DNA from: Christensenellaceae bacterium
GTDB taxonomy: Bacteria > Bacillota > Clostridia > Christensenellales > DTU072
DNA length: 25,548 nt
Reading direction: 5' to 3'
Assembly: GCA_031260775.1 (NCBI GenBank)
Contig: JAISKW010000145.1
Coordinates: 1 to 25,548, forward strand
A program made the translations under genes and the position numbers. Position 1 is the first letter of the stretch; each line of letters opens with the position of its first letter. Shown here in pieces: positions 7,241 to 18,400 of this stretch. The notes under the pieces are model-generated. The model saw only the letters and a program-made list of their open reading frames with translations. It searched no databases and was not told the origin of the DNA.

Positions 7241-8086
7241 TTATACCGCAACTTCGAGTTTAATATTAGGCGAGCATTGGTAATCCGAAAGTGCGAAATC
7301 GGATACCTTAAAGTCATAAAAGTTCGTAATCTCCTTGTTGATTGTGAGGGTAGGCACGGGGAATTCCTCGCGCGTTAAAAGCTCCTTTGCAAAGGGAATA
7401 TGGCGGTCGTAGATGTGCGCATCGGCGATAACGTGTACGAACTCGCCTACATCTAACCCCGAAACCTGCGCGAATGCGTGGATTAGGGCGGAGTATTGCA
7501 CGACGTTCCAATTATTCGCGACAATCATATCCTGCGAGCGTTGGTTCAATACGCCGTTCAGCTTGTTGCCCGTTACGTTAAACGTCATAGAATACGCGCA
7601 AGGGTACAAATTCATTTCGCTCAGGTCGGAGTGATTGTAGATGTTTGTCAGAATGCGGCGCGAATGCGGGTTGTTTTTGAGGTCAAAAAGCACGCGGTCC
7701 ACCTGGTCAAACATACCTTCTTTGTACTTGTGCTTGATGCCTAACTGATAGCCGTACGCTTTGCCGATAGTGAGTTCGCCGTTTTGCAGCGAATCGGGTA
7801 CCGCCCATTCATCCCATACGTGCGATTTAAGCTCGGAGGTTTTGTTGGATTTTTTTTGCCATATCCAAAAAAGCTCGTCTAAAGCGGAAATCAGGCTTGT
7901 TTTGCGGAGCGTAATAATCGGAAATTCCTTTGCAAGGTCGTAGCGGTTTACAATACAAAACCGCTTGATTGTGTGCGCGGGAGTACCGTCCGACCACTTC
8001 GGACGCACCTCGTACGCCTCGTCGGACGTCCCGTTTTCGAGAATATCCCGGATGTTGTTTTTGAAAATCTTATCTGCGTACGACAT
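7241..8086 (-). CDS. thyA: Thymidylate synthase (ThyA type)
   Basis: A 281-residue folate-dependent thymidylate synthase, making dTMP from dUMP with methylene-tetrahydrofolate as carbon donor and reductant. It resembles the Bacillus subtilis / phage phi-3T ThyA branch: KWSDGTPAHT near the N-terminus, DELFWIWQKKSN, the paired arginines in NPHSRR (143-144), catalytic Cys163 in LYPCAYS, QRSQDMIVANNWN (Asp186, Asn194 for the pyrimidine), DAHIYDRH, and the conserved C-terminal EVAV that closes the active site. LGxPFN of the E. coli type is replaced by VANNWN. No dihydrofolate reductase gene is adjacent. There is no SD; a promoter-like pair ends 11 bases before the ATG. Confidence 0.97.
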   Translation of the reverse strand: MSYADKIFKNNIRDILENGTSDEAYEVRPKWSDGTPAHTIKRFCIVNRYDLAKEFPIITLRKTSLISALDELFWIWQKKSNKTSELKSHVWDEWAVPDSLQNGELTIGKAYGYQLGIKHKYKEGMFDQVDRVLFDLKNNPHSRRILTNIYNHSDLSEMNLYPCAYSMTFNVTGNKLNGVLNQRSQDMIVANNWNVVQYSALIHAFAQVSGLDVGEFVHVIADAHIYDRHIPFAKELLTREEFPVPTLTINKEITNFYDFKVSDFALSDYQCSPNIKLEVAV

Positions 8087-8097
8087 ATAGCGTGTTT

Positions 8098-8127
8098 AAT
8101 ATAAAGCAAAAAGCACCCTTATTTCAA
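8098..8127 (-). promoter_or_regulatory. Likely thyA promoter
   Basis: On the minus strand TTGAAA (8127-8122), an 18-base spacer, then TATATT (8103-8098). The -10 ends 11 bases before the ATG, predicting a leader of only about five bases, and no SD is present. Confidence 0.5.
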
Positions 8128-8162
8128 GGTTGTCTTTATGTGTTTTGAAAAAAAGGAAAGGA

Positions 8163-8444
8163 CTAAAGCTTTGTGCGGATAGCTTGCTTTACTATTGTGA
8201 TAAGGTTAGGAACTTCCTCGGTGCCGCAATCGATAATATAACGGTCCGCGCCTTCGACGACCTCTTTAATTGTGCCTACAAGGCCGCCGATGGTCATAAT
8301 TTTATCGCCCGCGCCGATTGAGGACATCATTTCGGCTTGCTTCTTTTTTTGTTTTCTTTGAGGGATGACGGTCATCACGATAAGGCCTACGAACATTACT
8401 CCGAAGATGACATACATACTCCACGATGGCATTGCTAATAACAT
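8163..8444 (-). CDS. yajC: Preprotein translocase accessory subunit YajC
   Basis: A 93-residue single-pass membrane protein of the YajC family, which associates with SecDF at the Sec translocon. One hydrophobic segment (about 9-27) ends in PQRKQKKKQ, the usual PQxKxxK motif, followed by the family core GDKIMTIGGLVGTI (46-59) and a short soluble tail. The ATG at 8444 is chosen; an in-frame TTG at 8453 and an ATG at 8432 are alternatives, and none has an SD. Two overlapping TATAAT hexamers just upstream suggest a promoter in the 44-base gap after the TtcA-family gene. secD and secF are not next to it. Confidence 0.93.
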   Translation of the reverse strand: MLLAMPSWSMYVIFGVMFVGLIVMTVIPQRKQKKKQAEMMSSIGAGDKIMTIGGLVGTIKEVVEGADRYIIDCGTEEVPNLITIVKQAIRTKL

Positions 8445-8453
8445 ACTACACAA

Positions 8454-8466
8454 ATTATATATTATA
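8454..8466 (-). promoter_or_regulatory. Double TATAAT upstream of yajC
   Basis: On the minus strand two TATAAT hexamers (8466-8461 and 8459-8454) lie nine or more bases upstream of the ATG at 8444; the first is seven bases from the alternative TTG start. No strong -35 is seen, and AT-rich sequence can give such hexamers by chance. Confidence 0.35.
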
Positions 8467-8488
8467 ATCGCGAAAGCCTAAAAGCTTC

Positions 8489-9316
8489 TTAAAAACCGTC
8501 CTCCCAAAAGTATTTCCGCTCGCCGCCCTTACGGTAACCGATGATTGCCTCTAAGTTTACGTTGTAAACGGAGTTGAAAATATTCTGCGCCGCCTGAGGA
8601 TTGTTTTGACATAAATTTTTGATTAATGCTTTAATCTCGAACCGCTTGCTGTCGCCGCCCTCGCCGCCGCATACGGAGCAGGTTTCGGTAAAGCGGCACG
8701 CGCATTGGATGAACGAAAGCTCGTTGAAATTGCGCCATTGCTTTACCGCTTCCTCCTCAACCCTATACATCGGACGGATAAGCTGCATGCCCTCAAAATT
8801 CTTTGAATTGAGCCTCGGCATCATCGTTTGGATTTGTCCGTTGTATAAAATTCCCATAAGTATGGTCTCCGCAACATCGTCAAAATGGTGCCCTAACGCT
8901 ATTTTATTGCAACCTAACTCCTGAGCCTTGGCGTATAAGAAGCCGCGGCGCATACGGGCGCAAAGGTAGCACGGGCTCTCGGTTTGGGAGGCTGCGACGT
9001 CGAAAACGTTGCTTTCGAATATCCTTATCGGAACTCCTAAAATCTTTGCATTGTCCTCGACGGCTTTGCGGTTAAGGGGGTTGTAGCCCGGGTCCATAAC
9101 GAGGTATTCGCATGTGAAATTTTGCTTGCCGTGTTTAACAAGCTCCTGAAAACATTTTGCCATAAGGAACGAATCTTTTCCACCGGAAATGCACACCGCG
9201 ATTTTGTCGCCTTCGTTTATGAGCTTGTACTCCGTAACCGCCTTGGCAAACTTAGTCCAAATTGTCGGGCGGAATTTTGTTATTAGGCTTTTTTCGATTT
9301 CGGCAACGGTTTTCAC
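8489..9316 (-). CDS. TtcA-family tRNA thiolation enzyme (PP-loop, Fe-S)
   Basis: A 275-residue ATP-pyrophosphatase-fold protein of the TtcA family, which in known members makes 2-thiocytidine at tRNA position 32 using ATP and a [4Fe-4S] cluster. The PP-loop SGGKDS lies at 44-49, PCYLCARMRRG places a CxxC pair at 116/119, ALGHHFDDVAET is the second conserved block, and a third cysteine site is IQCACRF (205/207). A further CSVC pair (213/216) is extra and could bind metal. Clostridial paralogues may use another substrate, so no symbol is given. The GTG at 9316 is preferred over an upstream TTG (9349): it gives the usual short lead into EIEKSLITKFR and lies six bases after TATAAT, whereas the longer version would begin upstream of that hexamer. 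Confidence 0.88.
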   Translation of the reverse strand: MKTVAEIEKSLITKFRPTIWTKFAKAVTEYKLINEGDKIAVCISGGKDSFLMAKCFQELVKHGKQNFTCEYLVMDPGYNPLNRKAVEDNAKILGVPIRIFESNVFDVAASQTESPCYLCARMRRGFLYAKAQELGCNKIALGHHFDDVAETILMGILYNGQIQTMMPRLNSKNFEGMQLIRPMYRVEEEAVKQWRNFNELSFIQCACRFTETCSVCGGEGGDSKRFEIKALIKNLCQNNPQAAQNIFNSVYNVNLEAIIGYRKGGERKYFWEDGF

Positions 9317-9322
9317 CCCGTA

Positions 9323-9328
9323 ATTATA
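9323..9328 (-). promoter_or_regulatory. -10 element of the TtcA-family gene
   Basis: TATAAT (minus strand 9328-9323), then TACGGG, then GTG. A perfect -10 six bases from the chosen start codon. The -35 region overlaps the palindrome at 9344-9359 and matches consensus poorly, so activation or repression through that site is conceivable. Confidence 0.5.
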
Positions 9329-9343
9329 CAACTTTATCGTTTT

Positions 9344-9359
9344 GCGCAATAAATTGCGC
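9344..9359. promoter_or_regulatory. Perfect palindrome in the divergent promoter region
   Basis: GCGCAAT-AA-ATTGCGC is a 16-base inverted repeat with 7-bp arms, a typical size for a dimeric regulator site. It overlaps the expected -35 of the TtcA-family gene and lies 40 bases upstream of the -35 of the giant lipoprotein gene. Confidence 0.45.
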
Positions 9360-9379
9360 CGAAACTATGGCAAACGGGC

Positions 9380-9413
9380 GGGAGGCTCGGAAAGGGGGTT
9401 GAACACGCCTCCC
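9380..9413. promoter_or_regulatory. Inverted repeat straddling the giant-gene -35
   Basis: GGGAGGC (9380-9386) and GCCTCCC (9407-9413) are perfect 7-base arms separated by 20 bases that include the -35 hexamer TTGAAC. The right arm falls in the -35/-10 spacer. This could be a pair of operator half-sites; no regulator gene is seen nearby. Confidence 0.35.
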
Positions 9414-9427
9414 TATATATATATAAT
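9399..9427 (+). promoter_or_regulatory. Promoter of the giant lipoprotein gene
   Basis: TTGAAC (9399-9404), a 17-base spacer, perfect TATAAT (9422-9427), then AAAGAG and the GTG start at 9434. This is the best sigma-70-type promoter in the window and predicts that transcription begins at or next to the start codon. Confidence 0.7.
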
Positions 9428-9433
9428 AAAGAG

Positions 9434-12400
9434 GTGAATTTATTTAAGGGGAAATTCCGCCCTTTTGGCAGAAAATATCTACTGATGACGCTCGCTTTCG
9501 CGATGATTGCGATAAGTCTCGTTGTGCTGAGCGCGTGCAAGACGGAAAAGAAAAATCCGGAAGACCCGTATGTTATTATGCACAAGGCGTCGTACGGCGA
9601 CGAGTCCAAAATGTACCCTGCGTATACGAGGTCGGACATCACGGCGGGCAACCAAGGAGAGCAGAACGTTCCGTACGAAATTGTCGACCGACCCGTCAGG
9701 GCAACGCAAAACTTTGTCGATTACGTTACGACGAACCCCGAGGCGGGCGAAAACGGATACCATATCGATATCGATTTGACGTTTAACTCCATGGAGGCGT
9801 ACCGCGACGACCCCGAAACCGGGCTTAAAATCCCCGGAATCGAAAGAGCCGGCTTCCGTTTGAGGCTGCTCGCTAACGTGTATACGCACGATTATTTCCT
9901 AAGAGACGCCGCCGGTAACATCAAAAAGGACGCCAATAATCAGGACATGACCGACCCTGCCGAATACGCAATCTACCGCGAAAGGATTAAGCATAACGAT
10001 ATAATTCTCGAATGGTTCGACTCGGTTAACAACGTCAAGATGCTCGGTTTTTATTTCGACGGAATTAACCCCTCGGCAACCGACCCGGGCAACCATTTGT
10101 ATTTGGACTTGCAAGGCGAAAAAAGGTTGTTCAAGGACTTCGGCGATTCGGTACAGTACGAGCAATTTGTAAGAATCATCACGAGTATGCCGCAGATTTT
10201 AATGGGCGCACTGGGAGGAAGTTCGACTTACGGTTCGGACGGAATCGCATATAACGATGATGGCGATGAGACTGACCCGTACGGCGGAGTTAAAGACTTG
10301 TTATGGTGGATGATGCCCGACGGCTATGTCGAAACGGCAAACGACGGAGGCTCGGAGCTCAGAGGTACCGATTCGCTTTTGTTCGCGACAAATATTTCAA
10401 TCGCAAGTAACTCGGAATTCCTTGATATGATTAACCCCATTATCGAAGGATTTGCCGTTTACGGCGACAGATTCGACCCGTTGGTTATGGGCTTATTAGG
10501 TTTTAACCTATCGACGATTATCGGTGACGAAACTAAGGGCAAAACGAGAGCGGTATTGACTTCGTTGCTGTTGTCGTTACAGTTTGACGTTTCGAAGCCG
10601 TTCGTTACGGACAATCTGTCGTCCACCGAGGTTTTAACCGGCTTGCACTTGTTTTCGCCTATCAACAACACGACAACGGGCGGCGCGTCGCCGTCGGCTG
10701 CGACCATTTACAGAACGTCTTGGCAGCGTACTCCCGACGGTAAAGAGGCGGACGATACCGAGCAAGGGCGGAGAATCCAGGGCGATTGGCAACAGGTTTA
10801 TACCCCCGAAAGCGTTCCGTTTTTGTTCGATGCGTACATAAAGTATTCGTTCAGACCCTCCGAAAGCGTCGTTTTCGACAAGGACGGCTACAACGAGTAT
10901 GTTTGGGGTAACTACGAGTTTGTAGGCGAACTGTACGTTCCCGATGCAAATTTGCAAGCCGACTTGAGCGTTAAAACCGACGTTAACGAGAATAATCCGG
11001 CAAAGGACTTAGACAACTCCACAAACAGAATTTTCATTCAAGGCTACGATATTTCGGATAACTCGGTGCTTTTCGGCGCGTACTACAAGGACGAAAGAAT
11101 GTACTTGGATATCACCAACCTTATGAGGCTGTACGGCGGTATTCATTTTGAGGACTTAGGCTTCCCGAAGGCGTATAAGGACGGCATTGACGTTGCGTAT
11201 TTCCTGTCGTTATTCTTCGATACGGTTAACCGTTTTACGATTTACGGCGCGAACTCTATTTTGAATTTGGGCACGGGCGGCGACAGTACCGATACCGAAA
11301 AGGACGAACAGGACGCGTTTATTCAAAACATAATGAATATGATAACCTCGACGGTCAAGCACCCCGAGGACCCTTCCTCGCGCAACACCGAGCGATTTAA
11401 GATAAAATTTACCGATATAGAGGCGATTTTCGGCTTGTCGGATGCGGCTATTGTTGAAATGCTCAACAGCGCGGCGGGCATCGATATCAACACGATTGCG
11501 GCAATGTTCAACACCACCGTAGAGGAGCTTTTGCGGTCGTTGTCGTTCGTATTTGTAATCGACGTTGACGATTTGTTTATCGATTTCGAGGTTTACTACA
11601 AGGCGGAAGCCGACGACGGAAAGGAATACGACAGGCTGATTTTAAGAGCGCATTTAGAGCCTATTTTAATCGGCGAAAGCGTGTTTATCACCTTCCCTAA
11701 GTTCGAGGGATATAACGAATTAAAGCAAATCGAAACGTACAGCGCGGACTTAAACGGTCAATTTATTTTCGCAAGTCAAGAGAGCGTTAATATGAGCAAG
11801 CTTCTCGGCGCGTTTATCGGCGATTTAAGCGGAAAAAACACGCCGTACATACTGCCGAAGGGCGCGAGTATCCGTATGGAAGGCTCGTACGACCAATACA
11901 TAAGGGCGCAAACGCTGAAATTGAATTTGAATTCCATTACCGCGGACGGACGTTATACAAGGGCAACCCGCAGCGCGTTCGATATTGTTTTCAAAGAGTA
12001 CAGCGACCAATACCCCGAGGGGAGAGGAATTGTGAGAATTACGGCGAACGACGTCAGCTTTAACACGAGCTCGCCGCCCGACAACTTAGGGTACGTATGG
12101 GTGCAATTTTTGGCGGAGGGCATCGGAATTCCGCCCGTAAAGATTCGCGAGGACTTGTTTATCGAGACCTTGTACGAGTATATGGGCGAGCCGACTACCG
12201 ACGACATCAGCATCAGTGTCGGCGTTCAAACGCTTTTGAAGATATTTATGGAGGACTCGTGGATTATTTTCGAGCCCGAGGTCATACGCGTAACAACGTC
12301 GAACGACTACGTTAAGGACTTCTTCCGCGTTGACGAAATGATAGCGACGGCGGCAATTTCCGTACACTTTAAGCAAAGAGTTTTCGGCGTAGACCTTATG

Positions 12401-15400
12401 GAAAAGGACTACGCAATGTATACCGTAGGTTACTTGACGGATATGCCCGATTTATATCCCAACATCTACAATGCGCCTATTCATACGAGTCTTACGGTTT
12501 ATTTTGATTTCGGCGACGGCACGGCGGTAACCGCGATTCCGATGCAGTTCGATTATGACGAATCGACTTTAGACCCTGCAAATGCGAACAGCGGAGTGTT
12601 CTATCCTGCGACAAAAGGGCAGTTTATGGGCGTAATCCGACGATATAGGGTCAGGGTTGACCAGTATCGATTGCAGGAAATTCAAAAGCTGTCCACGCAG
12701 TACAACCCGCGTGTGTTCGAGCCTTTGGAAATCGAAAGCGCGCCGTATTACGGCTTCCCCGTTTCGAGCAACTACAATAATACGCAAGCTCTTGTGTACG
12801 GCGGCGGCATATCTCCTAACCAATATTTTGACGGATTGTGGTCGTTCTACTCGTATTACGACGTCGAAAGCGAGTATTATGTCATTCCGTATTACCAAGA
12901 CAAAGGGTATTCGATTTTGTATGACCCCGAAAATATGCTTTACATTGTGGACAGGGGCTTGTCGGCGGACGGCGTTATTATGCCGCTTGACGACCTTATC
13001 GACGAAGAAGGCTCCCGCTTTACCGACCTTTTGAAGGCTGAGGACTTCTATTATATGCATGAAGATGCAACAACGGTAACGCTGCCGAACGAGCTTGACG
13101 GCAGAATGTACGTTGACGTAACGCCGCGTATGTTCGACGACGAGGCGGGCAACAGATACTATTACGTTTTCGGCGAGGACGCGGAAGGCAAGCATATCCG
13201 TAACACTTATCTTGTCACAAACACGACAAATACCTATTCAAAAATACTCTACGACAAGGATTTGGACTTGTATATCGTTGAAAACGGCAATGCATATTAC
13301 CAAAACGGGCGTTGGGTTACGCACATGGAGAACGCACGCGATATTTTGAAAACCGAAAAAACCTTGATTTACAACAAGGATTATTCGGAAGTTAAAGCGC
13401 AAGCGTTCGAAGCCATGAACTATTCGGCGGTTTCCGACCCGAGCGTGCCGGGAGAAAATTTTGTTAAGGTTTATTCCGACTTGTTTACGCATATCCTGTA
13501 CGATATCGAAATCGATAGGTATATCGTTGAGAGCGGCTATGCGTTCGATTTTACCTACAACAAGAAAAACGTAGATTTAGGCACCGACGAAATCGTAACC
13601 GAGAGCGTTTCGCACATAACACATGCAAGAGAGGTCTTGTTCGGGCAGTATAATTTGACCGTTTCGGCGGAACAATTTTTGCTGAAATCGGACTACGACA
13701 CCTACGCAAACCGCGCGGGGTTGTTCGATTCGATTAAGTGGGGAGACTATACGCAATACGGCGGAGAGCTGTCGCATATTCAGTTAGTCACGAACGCTAA
13801 GTTCGTTTACGACGAGGCTCCCAATGCGATGACGTACAAATACGGCATCATTTACGATACCGAGAGGGATATTTACGCCGTAGCGGCGTTGGATATCGGG
13901 TTGTATTCGCGCTACGGGCAGGAAACTTATGAGTTAAGCGACAACGCCGACCCGAGGAAATTTATTTATATCCGCAAGGGCTTAAACGGGGCGCAAGACT
14001 TAAGAGGAACTATCGAGCTTGACCCCTTAAAAGTCGCGAGGGCGTTTATCAATACCGAAACGCGTAAAGAGGTCGTTTTAACGAGAGCGCAGTACGAGGC
14101 GGCAAAGCCCGGTGTGTTCGAGGGCGCGAGCGTCAACGACAGCGTATGGGCAAATACCGACTTCACCCTGCCTTCGTGGGATAATATGCCGCAATCGGGC
14201 GGATTGTTCTTTGCAAATATAGATATCGGCGTAAGAGGCGGAACGCTTAAGTACTACCGTCAGCTGCTGCCCGTTTTGGTAAAGAACCGCGTTATCGAAG
14301 AAAGCGGAGAAATATCGGTAATTAATAACGCAACCCACGAGGCAAGCTATGTCCCCGTGGCGGTAAATGCGGTCGAAATGGACCCGTATGTGTATCTTTT
14401 CACAAAGGCGTATTACGAGAACGTTCTTAAGGAGTTCGAATGGAAGCGCGATATCGGGTTCGGTAAATTGGACGCGGATAATCAACCCGTGTCGGAGCTT
14501 TTGGATACTTATACGCAATGGCTTATGCATCAGTACACGACGACCCTTACGTATAAGGAAAAGTACGGCGATACGGATAATCCCGAGGAGTGGTTCTTTG
14601 ACAGAACCGTATTCCGCCCGAAAGACGAGCAGCCCGAGAGCGAGAAATGGAATTGGGATTTCGATATAGCAACATATACGCGTCCTGCCGGAACGGGAAC
14701 GTATATTACGACAACCCAAGAGTATCACACCGAATACAGCGAAAGGGATATCAATAATTATCTCGAAAACAAAACGGATATTTACGGACGCCCCGTAGAG
14801 GATACTGTAAGTACCTTTATGATTATGAAGATTTACGGCTTCTTTGTATCCCTCGAAATCAAGGTGCATAGCCGCAATATCGCGGGAGTACTTTTCGAGG
14901 GCGAAACGGAGTTGAATACCTACACGGTAGACCCTCTTTTGGAGGAAACGCATATTATGCCGCAAATCAGCACAATTGTGTTTAAGGAAACCGGGCTTGA
15001 CGGAGAGCCGTTAACGCTGAATTTGAACTCCTTGTTGCCCTCGAAGTCTACAATATTCGACAATGAGAAGAACACGGCGGAGGTGCCCGTCAGCTTTGAC
15101 GAAATACGGTACGGCATAACCAACGCTGAGGTTGTAGTTTTTGACCCCGATAACTATGCGAACGTGCCGGCGGATAATACGAATGCGACGAGATATTCGC
15201 TCGGTGCATTCACGGGGTGGCTGTTCGGTGAGACGCAGCTTTATCAAGAAGTTTATACGGCGTACAATACGCGGTTCGAAGAGGGCGTTGTAGGCACATA
15301 TATTGATGACGAAGGTAACAAACAAACAAATGTCGACGTTTTGAAACGTAACCTTGTGTATTGGTCTAATCAATATGCAAGCAACGTAAAGCTTGTTAAC

Positions 15401-18400
15401 GAGTTTGTTTATCAGCGCGACAGCGACGGCAATTATATTGACGTAAACGGGCTGTTAATCGATGAAAAAGGGTTCTTAATAGACCAATTCGGAAGGTATG
15501 TAAGCGAGGGTGTTTACATTTATGTTGCGCAAGGCGAGGTTGAAGGGCAATATCGATATAAAATTGACGATAGTTTATCAACGTTCGATGACATAACTTA
15601 TGTAGTGGAAGCCTCGTCAAAGGTCGCGGGCGGCGAACGAGCTCCGCTTTTAGATAACGAACAACTTATGAACGCGCCGTGGGGCGAGGACGTTTATACC
15701 GATAAAACTACGGCGTTTATCAATTTCCGCGAGTTCTTTGACCCCTTGCGCGGCACTTGGTACAAAACCGAGCCGGGCAGCGGAAATACCGTGTCCGATT
15801 ACCGACGCGACTATACTCCGTGGTACTATATCGGCGGCGAAAACGAGGCGGATTGGTTCAATATGCCGGTTATAACGGTTAAGGTTTCGGTACCCAACAG
15901 AATACTTGACGGTATCGATAATAGCCATTTGCCGGAGGGAGAGGAAGATGTTACGACTTACCCCGGCAACGTGTATATGTCGCCGCTCGCCTTCGGGGAT
16001 GAGAATTACTATAACATATACGACCGCGGCGTTTGGTACGTTGACCCGTTCAACGCGGATACGTTCACGTTGCCCGCTAATCTTACGATGTTCTTCTCGC
16101 CGAATACGGACGCGTTCGAAACGTACCGCCTTGCGGTTAACCGCCGCAATAAGGCTATCGCGGACGGCGTGCCTATAGCGGCACAAGATGCGAAGATTAT
16201 CGATGCAACAACGTATTTGATTCAAGAAACCATCGATTTAGAGCTTTTCTATAACGATAACGAGCAAAGCGGACGGTCTTTGGAAAGCTTTATTTTCTAC
16301 CGTGCATTCTTGTTCAAGCAAGAGTGGGATAGGTTTATGTCGGGCAACGTGGGAGGAACGCAGTACATTGAAGAAGCGTTTATAGATTTGTGGGAATTAT
16401 TGGGGAGCGCAACGCATACCGATGCGGTTGACCTTATCAAGGAAAGAACAGCCGCCGCAATTTTGACGACCATTTCAACGGATTTAGACGTTTGGTTTAT
16501 GGGGCAATTGTCAACCGCTACGTACAATAATTTAAGCAAAAATAATATTAACGAATTCATAGGGCAACTTGAGAATTTTGTTACATTTGTCGACCCCTCT
16601 TTGGGCGACAAGCAGTATATTTACACAAAAACGCCGTACACGGCAAATTACGCGCCCGAAAAGCCCGCCGAATACGAGTACGAGTGGGCGACTAATACCA
16701 TTCTTTACAGCACGGAGGATTTACATTCCGACGGTTCGAAGACGTACAATCTTTACGGAGATATTCTTGACTACGAAAGGACGATGGCTGCCGACGGCGA
16801 AACGTGGTCTCCGTTAATCGCAAGATTATCAAAGGATATTTATACTGTACCCGGTACAAAAACGGCAATCCAAGTAAGCATAGGAAACGGCGAAAATACG
16901 GTTTTCTTCCAAGTGAGGATAGAGGTGCTTTCAAGCGACGTAACCTCGTTCGAATTCGGCGGCGTTGACGAAGACGGGTATTATTCGTTAGTCGGCGGCG
17001 GCGAGCCTAATGAGCAAGCTATATTCGGCTCCGACCCCGGATACGAAAACAACCACGACACCGATATCGAACTCACCTACAATTACGAGGTTGACACCTT
17101 TGCGAGGTTCGAAATTCCTTCGTACATCAAGGCTTACTTTACCGATTATCCCTTGCGCGAGCGCGGGTATGCGGTGGAATACACCGATTGGCGTTGGAAT
17201 TTTAACACCTTGGACGGTTTCATTCCGCACTCCTCGCTCTATTTAATCGGCGGCGGTGTTGAAATTAGTAACCATGAGGATTCTTCGTTAAAAATCCCGC
17301 TGAACTTTGATATTGAGGAGTGGAGTATCCGCACGGTGAGCTTATTGAACATTGACGGAATTTACGGTTTAGGGGCGGCGGATATCGGCGAAATTTATGA
17401 GGTTGACGGCGCGCAAATAACCTTAAGACCTCCGCACTTTACAAACGGCACAATTACAATACCCGACGAGGAGTTGCCTTACGATTTCGTTCCGTTTACC
17501 GTTGAAGAATACTATGTGGACGGAAAGGATATGAACGCGTTTGAGTTCTTCCTTTACGCTCTCCAAAGAGTAAAAATCGAGTTCAACGACCCCTTGACGG
17601 GCGACCCGCATGAGGATTTGATATTAGATTTATTGACCGACGATACTTTCAACTTCTACCGTTACATAAGGACGTTCGACGTGCAAGAGGTTGCTTATGA
17701 GACGGGCGGACAGGTTTATCAATTGCATTTAGGTCAAACGCTCAAGAATTGGGATAATCCCGTTGACGTAGGCGAGAGTTTGCCGCTTTACGAGTTGCTG
17801 TTCGGCGATTATGTATGGGAAACCCCCTCCGACAGCGGTTTAGATGAGGAATACGGTCACTTTGTAACCTTTATGCATATGCTGACAATGGGCGGCGCGG
17901 ACTTCGTGTTGACACTTGTCGATGAGTATGAATCGACGGGTGTTAAAAAGCTTACGCGCGAAAACGAAGAGGCGGTTGTGCATCATATTAAGCTTTACGA
18001 CGACGAAGCAAACGCCTTATATACGGCGGCGCATCCGTTTGTTTTTAACCGCGAGCTAAGATTAAATATCGGCTATGACGGTACGCCCGTAAGACCGGAG
18101 GACGTCATTATCCCCGAAATTTGGTACCTTGTTATTGACAATCCCGAAATGCCCAACAACTTTGTGGGGTTAGAAAAAAGCGATTCGCTCGCCTTTACCG
18201 AGCTTGACTACAGCATAGTAAACCAAGGCGGCGACGCATGGTTTACCGCAATGCTCGCCGACGGCTCGCGCATCTATAAGAGGCTTGTTGTTGATATTGC
18301 AAACCCCGGCCCTATTCACTCCGTTGAGGGGAATACCGCTACGCCTTTTGCAATTTACGACTATCTGCAAACCGACCTCGAGGGCGATATTATTATCTAC

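Noticed and set aside
7123..7317. 64-residue minus-strand ORF overlapping the 3' end of thyA
   Set aside because: It starts inside thyA in another frame and runs through the terminator; no family resemblance.
9334..9651. 105-residue minus-strand ORF spanning the divergent promoter region
   Set aside because: It would cover both promoters, the palindrome and the signal peptide region of the giant gene; no motif or SD.
12569..13195. 208-residue minus-strand ORF inside the giant gene
   Set aside because: Same reasoning: shadow of the giant reading frame, no independent coding sign.
14078..14965. 295-residue minus-strand ORF inside the giant lipoprotein gene
   Set aside because: Composition is Arg/Val/Ile heavy without any motif, as expected from the complement of Tyr/Asp-rich codons; no promoter or SD, while the + frame is a continuous lipoprotein.
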